DNA of 64,000 nucleotides. Source: Methylobacterium sp. R2-1 (GTDB lineage: Bacteria > Pseudomonadota > Alphaproteobacteria > Rhizobiales > Beijerinckiaceae). A program made the position numbers and the translations under genes. Of this stretch, positions 9,163 to 17,818 are shown in pieces. Position 1 is the first letter of the stretch. The number at the start of each line of letters is the position of its first letter. The notes under the pieces are model-generated. The model ran no database searches, was not told the origin of the DNA, and saw only the letters and a program-made list of their open reading frames with translations. The DNA lies in the NCBI RefSeq assembly GCF_014191355.1, contig NZ_JACHWM010000014.1:155677-219676 (forward strand), written 5' to 3'.

Positions 9163-11097
9163 ATGGACATGAAAACCCCCGCCAAACGCACATTCGATGC
9201 GCTTCCGGACACTATCGACTTCCGCGATACGCTGTACGTGCCGAGCCTGGTCGCGGTGAGGGCCACCTCCGACATCGAGGTCTTCCGAAGTCACAAGATT
9301 CCAGTGCTCGACCAGGGCAAGGAGGGCGCCTGTACCGGCTACGGCCTCGCCACCGTTGCGAACTACCTACTCAAGGCGCGCGGCGGCACGGAGGAGGCCG
9401 ACTCGGTCAGCGCCTGGATGCTCTACACGATGGCCAAGCGCTACGACGAATGGCCCGGCGAGGACTACGACGGATCCAGTGCCCGGGGCGCCATGAAGGG
9501 CTGGCACAAGCACGGGCTCTGCGCGGAGAGGCTCTGGAAGGACAAGAAGGGAGACATCACCCTCACCGAAGAGCGCGCCGCCAATGCCCTGGAGCGGCCC
9601 CTGGGCGCGTATTTCCGAGTCAACCACAAGGACTTGGTCGCGATGCACGCGGCCATCAGCGAGACGGGCGTTCTGTTCGCGACGGCCAGCGTGCACAGGG
9701 GATGGCAGACGGTTCGAGAGGGCGACGAAGCAATCGCCTTCGAAGACGGCGTGCTCGGCGGCCACGCTTTCGCCATCGTCGGATACAACCGGGAAGGCTT
9801 CTGGATTCAGAACAGCTGGGGGCCACGCTGGGGCCGGGGCGGGATCGCCCTCCTGACCTATGCCGACTGGCTCACCAACGGCAGCGACGTCTGGGTGGCG
9901 GCGCTCGGCGCACCGGTCGCGGTCGGCCGGCCCGTCGGCTCATCGGAGATGATGGTCGGCGCGCCGCGCAGCTACGAGAGCCAGATCTACGCCTCGCTGC
10001 GCCCTTACATCATCGCCTGCAAGGACGACGGGCTCCTCGACGACAAAGGCTCCTACGGCCTGACGCCGGGTGCCCTGCGCAGCCTCATCACCGAACAGAT
10101 GCCCAAGCGCATGGAGGGTTGGGCGAAGAAGCGGGTCGTCATCTACGCGCATGGCGGCCTCGTCTCGCAGGATGCCGCGATCCAGACCGTCGCCAACAAC
10201 CGCGAGCCCCTGCTCAAGGCCGAGGTATACCCACTCTCCCTAATCTGGCGGTCGGATGCCTGGACGACGCTCGGCAACATCCTCCGAGAGGCGGTCCGCA
10301 GCCGGCGCGACGAGGATTTCCTCGATCGTGCCAAGGACTTCATGCTCGACCGCCTCGACGACACCCTCGAACCGCTGGCGCGACTCCTCGGCGGCAAGGC
10401 GCTCTGGGACGAGATGAAGGAGAACGCCGAGGGGGCGACGAAGAACAAGAAGGGCGGCGCGCGGCTGATGGCCGACCATCTGGCCGCCCTCTACAAGAGT
10501 GGAGGGATCGACGAGATCCACCTCGTGGGCCACAGCGCCGGCTCGATCCTGCACGCTTTACTGGCGAAGTACCTCGTCGAGAAAGACGTCAAGATCAGGA
10601 GCCTGTCGCTCTGGGCGCCCGCTTGCACGATGGAGGTGTTCGATACCGTCTTCAAACCTCTCATCGACGACGGCAAGATCGAGAGCTTTGATCTTTACAC
10701 GCTCGACGATGCGACGGAGCAGAACGATCATTGTGCCAACATTTACCACAAGTCACTGCTGTATCTCGTCAGCGCTGCCTTCGAAGCGAGTCCGCGCATT
10801 CCGGGAATCCGGGACGGCGTTCCGATCCTGGGGATGGCCAAGTTCGCTCAGACAATTCCCCGATCGTTCTGGCGTGCGCAGACATGCAACTGGTTCCTCT
10901 CACCGGGCGAGAAGAGCCAATCCGTCCATCACGGGGATTTCGACAACGATGGCACGACGCTGCAAACGACGCTCGGCCGCATTCTCAGGCAGGACATCAC
11001 CCTCGACTTGACGGGCCTGACACACTCGATGCTGGCGAAGTCGGCCATGGCGCAGCAGCGCCGCCGGGCAAAGCTGAACGTCGCCTTGGTGCGGTAA
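9163..11097 (+). CDS. Papain-like (C1) peptidase fused to an alpha/beta hydrolase domain
   Basis: A 644-residue two-domain protein without a visible signal peptide. Residues 1-250 form a papain-fold peptidase: Cys57 in QGKEGACTGYG, His201 in GGHAFAIVGYN and Asn217 in IQNSWGPRWG match the catalytic Cys-His-Asn. Residues 320-640 look like an alpha/beta hydrolase: YAHGGLVSQD (oxyanion region), Ser458 in GHSAGS, and a candidate catalytic His at 589/590 in SVHHGDFDNDG. No propeptide or inhibitor domain is seen. The start follows AGGGAGG. The gene stands alone between terminators. Substrates are unknown; an intracellular amidase/esterase pair acting on one substrate is a guess. Confidence 0.75.
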   Translation: MDMKTPAKRTFDALPDTIDFRDTLYVPSLVAVRATSDIEVFRSHKIPVLDQGKEGACTGYGLATVANYLLKARGGTEEADSVSAWMLYTMAKRYDEWPGEDYDGSSARGAMKGWHKHGLCAERLWKDKKGDITLTEERAANALERPLGAYFRVNHKDLVAMHAAISETGVLFATASVHRGWQTVREGDEAIAFEDGVLGGHAFAIVGYNREGFWIQNSWGPRWGRGGIALLTYADWLTNGSDVWVAALGAPVAVGRPVGSSEMMVGAPRSYESQIYASLRPYIIACKDDGLLDDKGSYGLTPGALRSLITEQMPKRMEGWAKKRVVIYAHGGLVSQDAAIQTVANNREPLLKAEVYPLSLIWRSDAWTTLGNILREAVRSRRDEDFLDRAKDFMLDRLDDTLEPLARLLGGKALWDEMKENAEGATKNKKGGARLMADHLAALYKSGGIDEIHLVGHSAGSILHALLAKYLVEKDVKIRSLSLWAPACTMEVFDTVFKPLIDDGKIESFDLYTLDDATEQNDHCANIYHKSLLYLVSAAFEASPRIPGIRDGVPILGMAKFAQTIPRSFWRAQTCNWFLSPGEKSQSVHHGDFDNDGTTLQTTLGRILRQDITLDLTGLTHSMLAKSAMAQQRRRAKLNVALVR

Positions 11098-11104
11098 GGG
11101 CGCG

Positions 11105-11132
11105 GGTGCCGGGCGGCTCGTCGCCCGGCACC
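11105..11132. terminator. Hairpin between convergent genes
   Basis: An 11-bp perfect inverted repeat (GGTGCCGGGCG and CGCCCGGCACC) with a 6-base loop lies between the ends of two convergent genes. There is no U tract, so it may act as an mRNA 3' stabiliser or a weak two-way terminator. Confidence 0.5.
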
Positions 11133-11140
11133 ATCCGCTC

Positions 11141-11341
11141 CTACTTGGTGATCTTCACCGAGACCGGATCGCTGGACGGGAAGGTCTCCTCCAGCGCCTC
11201 GTCGAGGCGCTCGTCCTTCTCGTCCTTCTGGTTCTCGGCAAGCGCCTTGTCGCCCTTTCCGTCCTGCTGGAAGCCTTTGGACTTGGTCTCGTCGGTCTCT
11301 TTCGTCTTGTCGGACACGGGCACCTCGCGGTCTGTCGCCAT
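11141..11341 (-). CDS. Small acidic conserved protein with ETFPSSDP motif
   Basis: A 66-residue hydrophilic protein, Lys/Glu/Asp rich (DKTKETDETKSKGF). It ends in the motif LDEALEETFPSSDPVSV, which recurs in short uncharacterised alphaproteobacterial proteins. The ATG at 11341 was chosen because residues upstream in the open frame are Arg-rich shadow sequence. It is probably cytoplasmic and partly disordered. Function unknown. Confidence 0.65.
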   Translation of the reverse strand: MATDREVPVSDKTKETDETKSKGFQQDGKGDKALAENQKDEKDERLDEALEETFPSSDPVSVKITK

Positions 11342-11423
11342 GCGCCGCAATGGGGCTCTGATGCGGCTCTGATGCGGACCAACGCGAGCGCGGCCTTCCT
11401 GTTTCGTGCAATCTCGCGGTCGG

Positions 11424-12725
11424 TCACGGTCCCGCGGGCGCGGCGCCGCGCAGGCCCGGCCGTTCGGTCGGATGCGGAACGGGACAGACCTCGCGCATGA
11501 CGAGGCCGTAGACCTGTTCCAGGCGGTCGAGATGCGCATCGACGCTGAGCGGCGCCGACCAGTAGCGCTCGTAGGCACGCTCGGCCATGCGGGCGGCCAG
11601 CGCGTCGTCCGACAGCCGGGTCAGGTGGGCGGCGAGCGCCCCGGCATCGCCCGAGCGGAACCAGAACCCGTTCTCGCCGTCCTCCACCGCCTCGCGCCCG
11701 GCGCAGGCGTCGGAGACGATGACCGGGCAGCCGCAGGCGAGCGCCTCATAGACGGTGAGCGGCTGGCCCTCGTACCAGATGCTCGGGAAGACCAGAGCGC
11801 GGGCCCGCCGCATCAGCGCCTGCACCTCGGGTCCGGCCTTCCAACCGAGCATCACCGCCTCGGGATAGCGCGCCTTCAGGTCCGCCGCGCTCGGTCCGTC
11901 GCCGACGAAGACCGGGCGGATGCCAGCCCTCCGCGCGGCCTCGGCGAAGATCGGCGCGCCCTTCTCCGTCGAGATGCGGCCGACGAACAGGAAGTCCCCG
12001 CGGCCCTCTCGCTCCGGCGGCTGCCGCTCGACTGAGATCGGGTTGTCGATCCGGTGGAACACCGTGCGCGGGGGCAGCAGCGGCGCGATCACCCGCTCCT
12101 GGAGCGCGCTGATCGTCACCACGTGGCGGAACAGGCCGGGTAGTCCGGCCACGTGCTCCAGGCCGAGATGGCGTACCACCCGCAGGAGCTTGCGCGGATA
12201 GGAGCGCGCGTCGCAATTGGTGGTGAGGCAGGCCGCCGACATCGGGGTGCGGTGGCAGATCCGGTCGGCCGGATATTCGTAGAAGCCGCCGTTCGGGCAG
12301 ACGAGGAAGAACTCGTGCATCGTGTAGAGGCACGGGAGTCCCGAGCGCCGGATTGCCGTGCCGATCGAGGGCGAGAGCGCCTTGGCGAAGGCGTGGACAT
12401 GGACCAGCGTGTCACGGGGATCGCACAGCCTCAGTTCCGCGGCGAGGCGCGCGGACGCTTGGGTGTTCCAGATCGCCTGGGCGGCGAAGGCGAGCTTGTT
12501 CGTGGCGGAGGCGATGTCGTCCTGTCCGAGGCAGATCACCCGCGCCCCGCACGCGTCGAGCCGAGGATCGACCGGGCCGACGGCGGCGAAGACCGTGACC
12601 CGGTGGCCGCGCTGGCGCAGACCCACGGCCGAGTCGAGGGCGACCTTGGATTGGCCGCCGTTGATGTGGGCATGGTCGAGAACGAGGACGACGTGCACGG
12701 CGGCTCCCGGCTCTTCCGCACGCAT
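11424..12725 (-). CDS. Glycosyltransferase family 4 protein (paralogue of the divergent neighbour)
   Basis: A 433-residue GT-B fold glycosyltransferase of the GT4 type, which transfers a sugar from a nucleotide-sugar donor, probably to a surface glycan. The N-terminal domain opens VHVVLVLDHAHINGGQSKVALDSA. The C-terminal donor domain has FVGRISTEKGAPIFAEAA, and FPSIWYEGQPLTVYEALACGCPVI with the EX7E-type Glu pair. A Cys-rich stretch (CPNGGFYEYP..C....AACLTTNCD) is shared with the gene at 12925. The start at 12725 lies inside a 16-bp-arm inverted repeat, and an upstream in-frame start at 12884 is possible. It appears to be one half of a head-to-head duplicated pair. Confidence 0.8.
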   Translation of the reverse strand: MRAEEPGAAVHVVLVLDHAHINGGQSKVALDSAVGLRQRGHRVTVFAAVGPVDPRLDACGARVICLGQDDIASATNKLAFAAQAIWNTQASARLAAELRLCDPRDTLVHVHAFAKALSPSIGTAIRRSGLPCLYTMHEFFLVCPNGGFYEYPADRICHRTPMSAACLTTNCDARSYPRKLLRVVRHLGLEHVAGLPGLFRHVVTISALQERVIAPLLPPRTVFHRIDNPISVERQPPEREGRGDFLFVGRISTEKGAPIFAEAARRAGIRPVFVGDGPSAADLKARYPEAVMLGWKAGPEVQALMRRARALVFPSIWYEGQPLTVYEALACGCPVIVSDACAGREAVEDGENGFWFRSGDAGALAAHLTRLSDDALAARMAERAYERYWSAPLSVDAHLDRLEQVYGLVMREVCPVPHPTERPGLRGAAPAGP

Positions 12726-12762
12726 CGTCCCGAAAGCCGGCGAGGCGCTTTCGAGACGATGC
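12722..12762. repeat. GCATCGT inverted repeat (copy 1)
   Basis: GCATCGTCCCGAAAGC and GCTTTCGAGACGATGC form 16-base arms with one mismatch around a 9-base centre. Related sequences occur at 22081 and 37005, so this looks like a dispersed palindromic repeat. It covers the proposed start codon of the leftward glycosyltransferase. Confidence 0.6.
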
Positions 12763-12924
12763 GCGAACGATCGACCCCGTTTACCAGCCGGCAGTTGATC
12801 TCCCGTAAACCTTGGGGGCGGACGTTCGCCGCACTGTTGCGGTCTCATCTCGGGAGCGTCGTCCTTGTCCGAGAATCGGATCACCTGCCGCGACGACGCT
12901 GCCGTCTCCGGGCAGAGCGCATCG

Positions 12925-14187
12925 ATGCACGTGGTGATCCTCGCCGAATTCGCTGCCGCGAGCGGAGGCGCCGAGAAGGTCGCCGTGGAATCCGCCCGCG
13001 CGCTGGCGGAGGCCGGCGCGCAGGTGACCTACATCCAGGCGATCAGCGGCCCCGTCGATCCGCTGCTCGATCATCCGCGCCTGCGCCGGCTCGATCTCGG
13101 CCTGGCGGACGTGTGGTCCCTGCCGGCCTGGCGCGGTGCGGCGTCGGGAATCTGGAACGGCGAGGCCGCCGCGCGCCTCGCGGCCGTGCTCGACCGCCTG
13201 CCGCGCGCGCCCGACTGTGTCCACCTGCACCAGTGGACTCGCGCGCTCTCGCCTGCCGTGCTGCCGGTGCTGCTCGGCCGCGGCGTTCCCGTCGTGCTGA
13301 CGCTGCACGACTACGCGCTGACCTGCCCGAACGGCGTCGATTACCGCTTCGACCGGGCCGAGCCCTGTGCCCTCACGCCCCTCTCCGGCGCCTGCCTCGC
13401 GGCACCCTGCGATCCGAAGAGCCGGCTGCACAAGCTTGTGCGCGTCGGTCGCGCCGCCGCCCTGCGGGCGGCGCTGGGCCAAGCCGAGCTCGACGTCGTC
13501 CATGTCTGCGACGGCAGCCGCGTGCGGATGGAGGGACGGCTCGGCGCCCTACGGGTCCGGCACCACCGCATCGACAACCCCGTGCGGGTGGAGCAAAGGG
13601 CGCCGGCGGAACCGGCCGCGGCTGATGCCATCGTCTATGTCGGGCGCCTCACGCCGGAAAAGGGCGCGGACCTCGTGGCCGAGGCGGCGCGCCGGGCCGA
13701 ACTGCCGGCGCTCTTCATCGGTGCCGGCCCGCTGGAGGCGCGGTTGCGGGCGGAGGGCGCGGAGGTGCTCGGCTGGCGCAGCCCCGAGGCGGTCGCGACG
13801 ATCCTCCGCGGCCGGGCGCGCGCGGTCTGCGCGCCGTCGCGCTGGCTCGAGACCGGGCCACTCACCGTCTACGAGGCGCTGGCCCAGGGGCTTCCCGTCG
13901 TGGCCTCGCGACGCTCTGGCGCCGCGGAGAAGGTTGTGGATGGGGAGACGGGCTTCGTCGTCGAGCCGGAAGCAGCGGCGCTGGCCGGCGCATTCCAATC
14001 CATCAAGAGCGATGCACTGACCGCTCGCCTCGGCCGGGAGGCGTACGACCGATACTGGCGGGCACCGCTCACGCTCGCCGTCCACGCCCAGGCCCTGCTC
14101 GCTCTCTACCGGCAACTGAACGAAGAATACTTTATGCGGCAGTGCGGCATGGATCGGCCCGTCATCCTGTCGGTGCCGGCACATTAG
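12925..14187 (+). CDS. Glycosyltransferase family 4 protein (paralogue of the divergent neighbour)
   Basis: A 420-residue GT4-type glycosyltransferase. The N-terminal domain has HVVILAEFAAASGGAEKVAVESARAL. The donor domain has YVGRLTPEKGADLVAEAARRA and then PSRWLETGPLTVYEALAQGLPVV. The Cys-containing stretch LHDYALTCPNG..C.LTPLSGACLAAPCD matches the divergent gene at 11424. Their last 40 residues are also alike (YDRYWRAPL versus YERYWSAPL), so the two are duplicates. The ATG at 12925 was preferred to a TTG at 12865, whose use would overlap the neighbour's longer form. Likely role: surface polysaccharide or glycolipid synthesis. Confidence 0.8.
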   Translation: MHVVILAEFAAASGGAEKVAVESARALAEAGAQVTYIQAISGPVDPLLDHPRLRRLDLGLADVWSLPAWRGAASGIWNGEAAARLAAVLDRLPRAPDCVHLHQWTRALSPAVLPVLLGRGVPVVLTLHDYALTCPNGVDYRFDRAEPCALTPLSGACLAAPCDPKSRLHKLVRVGRAAALRAALGQAELDVVHVCDGSRVRMEGRLGALRVRHHRIDNPVRVEQRAPAEPAAADAIVYVGRLTPEKGADLVAEAARRAELPALFIGAGPLEARLRAEGAEVLGWRSPEAVATILRGRARAVCAPSRWLETGPLTVYEALAQGLPVVASRRSGAAEKVVDGETGFVVEPEAAALAGAFQSIKSDALTARLGREAYDRYWRAPLTLAVHAQALLALYRQLNEEYFMRQCGMDRPVILSVPAH

Positions 14188-14359
14188 GGCGGCCTCGCCC
14201 TTGGCAAGGGGCACATTACGTCATTATAATGCCGGTTTCGATCCCTCGTGCGGAACACCCCTGCGTCGGGATCGGAAGCGGAATCTAGATTTGTAACAGA
14301 AGCATAAACCTCACTCGACCAGTGGCCGGGCATCGCTCATCGATCGTCCGAAACTGTCC

Positions 14360-14388
14360 TTGACTTTCATGTTGCAGTGCAACATACG
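14360..14388 (+). promoter_or_regulatory. Phasin promoter with an overlapping palindromic operator
   Basis: TTGACT at 14360-14365 and CATACG at 14383-14388 are spaced by 17 bases, matching a sigma-70 promoter. The spacer holds the perfect palindrome GTTGCAGTGCAAC at 14371-14383. TGC/GCA palindromes of this kind are known targets of the PHB-sensing repressor PhaR, so repression until polymer accumulates is a reasonable inference. Confidence 0.6.
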
Positions 14389-14470
14389 AGGTGCGGGCCG
14401 GTTAGCCGCGGGGAGGCCTTGTAGGCTCCCCGAAACCGAAATCTCCCGGTCCATCTGACAGGAGAGACAG

Positions 14471-14824
14471 ATGAGCACCCAGAGCTTCGAGATCCCCGCC
14501 GAGTTCCGTGACTTCGCCGACAAGAGCGTCGATCAGGCTCGCAACGCCTTCGGCACGTTCCTGAACGGTGCGGTGAAGACCTCCGAGCAGCTCCGGAACT
14601 CGGCCTCGACCGTTCAGTCGACGCTGCACGCGGCGGTGCTCAAGAGCCTCGACCACGCCAAGGTCAATGCCGAGACCACCTTCGACTACGCGCAGCGCGT
14701 CGTGCGCGCCAAGGACCCGCGCGAGGCCTTCGAAATCCAATCCGAGTTCCTGAAGACCCAGTTCGCCGCTCTCCAGGCCCAGGCCAAGGAGTACGGTGCC
14801 CTCGCTCAGAGCGCCGCCCGCTAA
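14471..14824 (+). CDS. Phasin family protein
   Basis: A 117-residue, mostly helical protein of the phasin_2 family, which coats polyhydroxybutyrate granules. The sequence is heptad-like throughout. It has the typical SLDHAKVNAETTFDYAQRVVRAKDPREAFEIQSEFLKTQ block in the second half. A strong GGAGAG site precedes the ATG. It has its own promoter with a PhaR-like palindrome. A second phasin-like gene follows 180 bases later. Confidence 0.93.
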   Translation: MSTQSFEIPAEFRDFADKSVDQARNAFGTFLNGAVKTSEQLRNSASTVQSTLHAAVLKSLDHAKVNAETTFDYAQRVVRAKDPREAFEIQSEFLKTQFAALQAQAKEYGALAQSAAR

Positions 14825-15004
14825 TCCGGTCCGGCTTCGGGCCACGGCGTCCAGGGCGCCATGGCTCGTCGCGGGAGCATGAGGGGCCGAAGCCGCGACG
14901 GGCGGGCTCGGCACCCCCATGCTCCGACGCTATGCTCCGCCGCAGCGCTCCGGTCCTGCCCGGAATCGTGCTGAGGTCGAGGGTTTCGAACGAGGAGAAG
15001 GCCC

Positions 15005-15787
15005 ATGTCGTCGAGCCGCCGCAGAGGACGCTCACCCGGAGCGCCCGCCAATTCCAAGCCGCCGACACTGACTGCGCCTCAATCCGAGGTTGCCGACGCG
15101 CTGCTGGCCGAGGCCTCGGCCGACAAGGGCCAAGCCGTCGAACAGGAACCCGAACAGGGGCCTGAAACGGACGCGATGGAAGTCCCGGCCGTAGAGGCCG
15201 CCGTAGAGCAGCCGGCCTTGGAGGTTGCCGCGAAAACCTCCGAACCCTCCGCCGATCCTGCCCCGGCCGAGACGCAGGCCGCCGAGGGCGACCTGTCGGT
15301 CGAGCGCCCGGCGCAAGAGGCCCTGGGGGCTGTTGCGGCCGTGGCGGAGGAGGCGTCGCTTGCGCCGCCCGCTCCGGAGCAGATCGTGTCGGAGACGGCC
15401 GAAACCGTGGAGACGGCGGCCGAGGCGACGGACGAGACGCTCGCACGGACACTGGCCGAGACCGCGCTGCTGCCGGGCCTCGCCGAGACCAAGCCGTCCG
15501 ATAACCTTCAGCCGAAGCCGCACAGCGTCCATATCGGCGCGAGCTTTGCCTTCGTGCCCACAATTGCGCCCCTCACCGAAATCAACGCGCGGCTGTTCGC
15601 CTTTGCCCGGGGCGAGGGTGAAGCGGCCATCGCTCATATACAGGCCCTCGCCCGCGCCAAGTCTCCGGCGGAGGCGATCCGGCTTCAGGTCACGGAGATG
15701 CAGCGCGCCGCGGACGCCTCGCTGACCTGCTTCAGCGAGATCGTGCGCAGCGCCAACCGCTTCGGCGACACCGCCCGCCGGCACTGA
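15005..15787 (+). CDS. Phasin-like protein with an acidic disordered N-terminal half
   Basis: A 260-residue protein. Residues 1-170 are Ala/Glu/Pro rich, acidic and probably disordered. Residues 180-260 form a phasin-type helical domain (LTEINARLFAFARGEGEAAIAHIQALARAKSPAEAIRLQVTEMQR). GAGGAGAAGG precedes the ATG. It probably binds PHB granules like its smaller neighbour, with the acidic region exposed, but granule binding is inferred from the C-terminal resemblance and position. A terminator follows. Confidence 0.75.
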   Translation: MSSSRRRGRSPGAPANSKPPTLTAPQSEVADALLAEASADKGQAVEQEPEQGPETDAMEVPAVEAAVEQPALEVAAKTSEPSADPAPAETQAAEGDLSVERPAQEALGAVAAVAEEASLAPPAPEQIVSETAETVETAAEATDETLARTLAETALLPGLAETKPSDNLQPKPHSVHIGASFAFVPTIAPLTEINARLFAFARGEGEAAIAHIQALARAKSPAEAIRLQVTEMQRAADASLTCFSEIVRSANRFGDTARRH

Positions 15788-15816
15788 GGCCGACGCTCAT
15801 TACCGAGAACGATTTG

Positions 15817-15850
15817 GGGGGCAGTCGTCTGATGGGCGGCTGCCCCTTTT
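15817..15850 (+). terminator. Rho-independent terminator after the second phasin
   Basis: GGGGCAG at 15817-15823 pairs with CTGCCCC at 15840-15846, and TTTT follows at once. Confidence 0.75.
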
Positions 15851-16003
15851 CACGTCCGGCATATCGGCGCTGCCGAACTGCCTTCTTAGTCGACCTCTTG
15901 GTTGAGTGACGCGGGTGACACAGGCGCGCTTCCGCCCCTCGCCCCCTGCCGCCGCGGGGTCTACATAGCCCGCACCGCTCCAGCGACCTCCGGGAGACCC
16001 CGC

Positions 16004-17485
16004 ATGCCTTCCTCGCCGCTTCTGCCGGCCTGTCTCGTATCCGCGCTGCTCCTTGCCGCCGCACCCGTCGGCGCGCAGATGGCGAATACGCCCGCAAAGT
16101 CCGCGCCGGAGAAGCCGGCAACGGATAAATCCTCGGACAAGGCGGTGCCTCTGTCGAAGGGCGAGATCCAGCTCTCCTTCGCCCCGGTGGTGAAGCGGGC
16201 GGCGCCCTCCGTCGTCAACGTCTACGCCTCGCATGTCGAGAAGCGTTCCGCGCGCTCCAACGCCATGGAGGAGTTCATGCGACGCTTCTTCGGCGAGGAC
16301 CAGCCGGGCCGCGGCCCCGGCGGCATGCCCGGCGAGCGGGCGCAGCGCTCCCTCGGCTCGGGCGTGATCGTTGATGCCTCGGGCCTCGTCATCACCAACA
16401 ACCACGTCATCGAGAACATGAACGAGGTGAAGGTGGCGCTCGCCGACAAGCGCGAGTTCGAGGCGCAGTTCGTGCTGCGCGATCCCCGCACCGATCTTGC
16501 CGTCCTCAAGATCAAGAGCCCGGCCGATATCGCGCCGATGCCGATCGGCGATTCCGACCATCTGGAGGTCGGCGACTTCGTGATGGCGATCGGCAACCCC
16601 TTCGGCGTCGGGCAGACCGTGACGCAGGGCATCGTCTCGGCGCTCGCCCGTACGCAGGTCGGGTCATCGGACTACCAGTTCTTCATCCAGACCGACGCAG
16701 CGATCAATCCGGGCAATTCCGGCGGTGCGCTGGTGGACCTCAAGGGGCACCTCGTCGGCATCAACACCGCGATCTACTCGCAATCCGGCGGCAGCCACGG
16801 CATCGGCTTCGCCATTCCCGCCAGCATGGTCCGCGCGGTGGTCGAGACCGCCAAGAGCGGCGGCAGCCTCGTGCGCCGGCCCTGGCTCGGCGCCCGGGTG
16901 CAGACGGTGACGCCCGACATCGCCGAGAGCGTCGGGCTCGACCGGCCGACCGGCGTGCTGGTGGCGAGCATGCAGGCCAAGAGCCCCGCCGAGGAGGCGG
17001 GCCTCAAGCGCGGCGACGTGATCCTCTCGGTCGATGGCCAGACCGTCGATGATCCGGAAGCCTTCGGCTACCGCTACGCCCTCAAGGGTATCTCAGGCGC
17101 GGCCGATCTCGGCATCCTGCGCGGCACCAAGCGCCAGACGATCCAGGTCAAGCTCGGCCCCGCGCCTGAGACGCGCCCCCGCGACAGCCTCAAAATTCGC
17201 ACCCGCACGCCGTTCGCGGGCGCGACCTTCGTCAACACCTCGCCCGCGGTGAGCGAGGAGCTTCAAGCGGACCTGCCGGAGGAAGGCGTGGCGGTGACCG
17301 CCGTCGATGACGGTTCGCTCGCGGGCCGGGCGGGCTTCCGCAAGGGCGATGTGATCGTGGCGGTCAACGGCATGCCAATCGCATCGACCAAGGATCTGGA
17401 TCGGCTGACGCAGCGCAATCTCGGCCTGTGGGAGGTCGCGATCAAACGCGGCGGCGAGGTGCTCACCTCGGTGTTCGGCGGGTAA
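16004..17485 (+). CDS. degP: Do-type periplasmic serine protease/chaperone
   Basis: HtrA-family protease that degrades or refolds damaged envelope proteins. It has 493 residues: a signal peptide (about 1-25, ending GAQ), a linker, the trypsin-like domain and two PDZ domains. The catalytic triad is His134 in ITNNHVIEN, Asp164 in DPRTDLAVLKI and Ser239 in NPGNSGGAL. PDZ1 spans about residues 290-390 and PDZ2 about 410-490. GGGAGA precedes the ATG at 16004. A fragment of the PDZ1 coding sequence is repeated downstream at about 17813-17974. Which Do paralogue this is cannot be decided here. Confidence 0.92.
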   Translation: MPSSPLLPACLVSALLLAAAPVGAQMANTPAKSAPEKPATDKSSDKAVPLSKGEIQLSFAPVVKRAAPSVVNVYASHVEKRSARSNAMEEFMRRFFGEDQPGRGPGGMPGERAQRSLGSGVIVDASGLVITNNHVIENMNEVKVALADKREFEAQFVLRDPRTDLAVLKIKSPADIAPMPIGDSDHLEVGDFVMAIGNPFGVGQTVTQGIVSALARTQVGSSDYQFFIQTDAAINPGNSGGALVDLKGHLVGINTAIYSQSGGSHGIGFAIPASMVRAVVETAKSGGSLVRRPWLGARVQTVTPDIAESVGLDRPTGVLVASMQAKSPAEEAGLKRGDVILSVDGQTVDDPEAFGYRYALKGISGAADLGILRGTKRQTIQVKLGPAPETRPRDSLKIRTRTPFAGATFVNTSPAVSEELQADLPEEGVAVTAVDDGSLAGRAGFRKGDVIVAVNGMPIASTKDLDRLTQRNLGLWEVAIKRGGEVLTSVFGG

Positions 17486-17569
17486 GCCTCTGGCTGAGTT
17501 ATACGGTTTCCGGTTGATCGCTTCGGTCGGGGCATCGCTTGCCCCTCCCCCTCGCGGGGAAGGGTTCGG

Positions 17570-17623
17570 GGTGGGGGTTGGTGCAGAAGGCCCACACCGC
17601 CCCGTTCTGAACCAACCCCCACC
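17570..17623. repeat. Long inverted repeat downstream of degP
   Basis: GGTGGGGGTTGGT at 17570-17582 and its exact complement at 17611-17623 make a 13-bp stem with a 28-base loop. It is flanked by further C/G-rich runs (17543-17566 and 17640-17655) and lies in non-coding DNA between degP and an IS remnant. It may be a dispersed extragenic palindrome or part of the insertion scar. Confidence 0.5.
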
Positions 17624-17659
17624 TCCTGCCTCCTATCCACAAGGGGGAGGAGAGGTGCG

Positions 17660-17818
17660 CTAACCAAAACGTTCGAGCAGATGGCGTATTGGATCGTGCC
17701 GGCGCTTCAGCCGGCAAATGAGCCGATCGGCGAAGGCGTGTTCGATCGGATTGAAGCGCGGCGAGTAGGGTGGGAGGTAGCGTAGCTCGGCGCCTGCGGC
17801 CTCGATGGCCTCAGAGCG
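17660..17818 (-). pseudogene. IS630-family transposase, C-terminal remnant
   Basis: A 52-codon reading frame ending in TAG encodes AELRYLPPYSPRFNPIEHAF followed by ADRLICRLKRRHDPIRHLLERFG. This is the end of an IS630-type DDE transposase, including the final catalytic Glu in NPIE. Everything upstream of the last 52 residues is missing. The fragment is joined to a piece of degP-derived sequence, so only the tail of the element survives. Confidence 0.8.

Noticed and set aside
9072..10691. 539-codon frame overlapping the peptidase gene on the same strand
   Set aside because: Arg-rich out-of-frame translation of the peptidase-hydrolase fusion; it has no ribosome site and no known domain.
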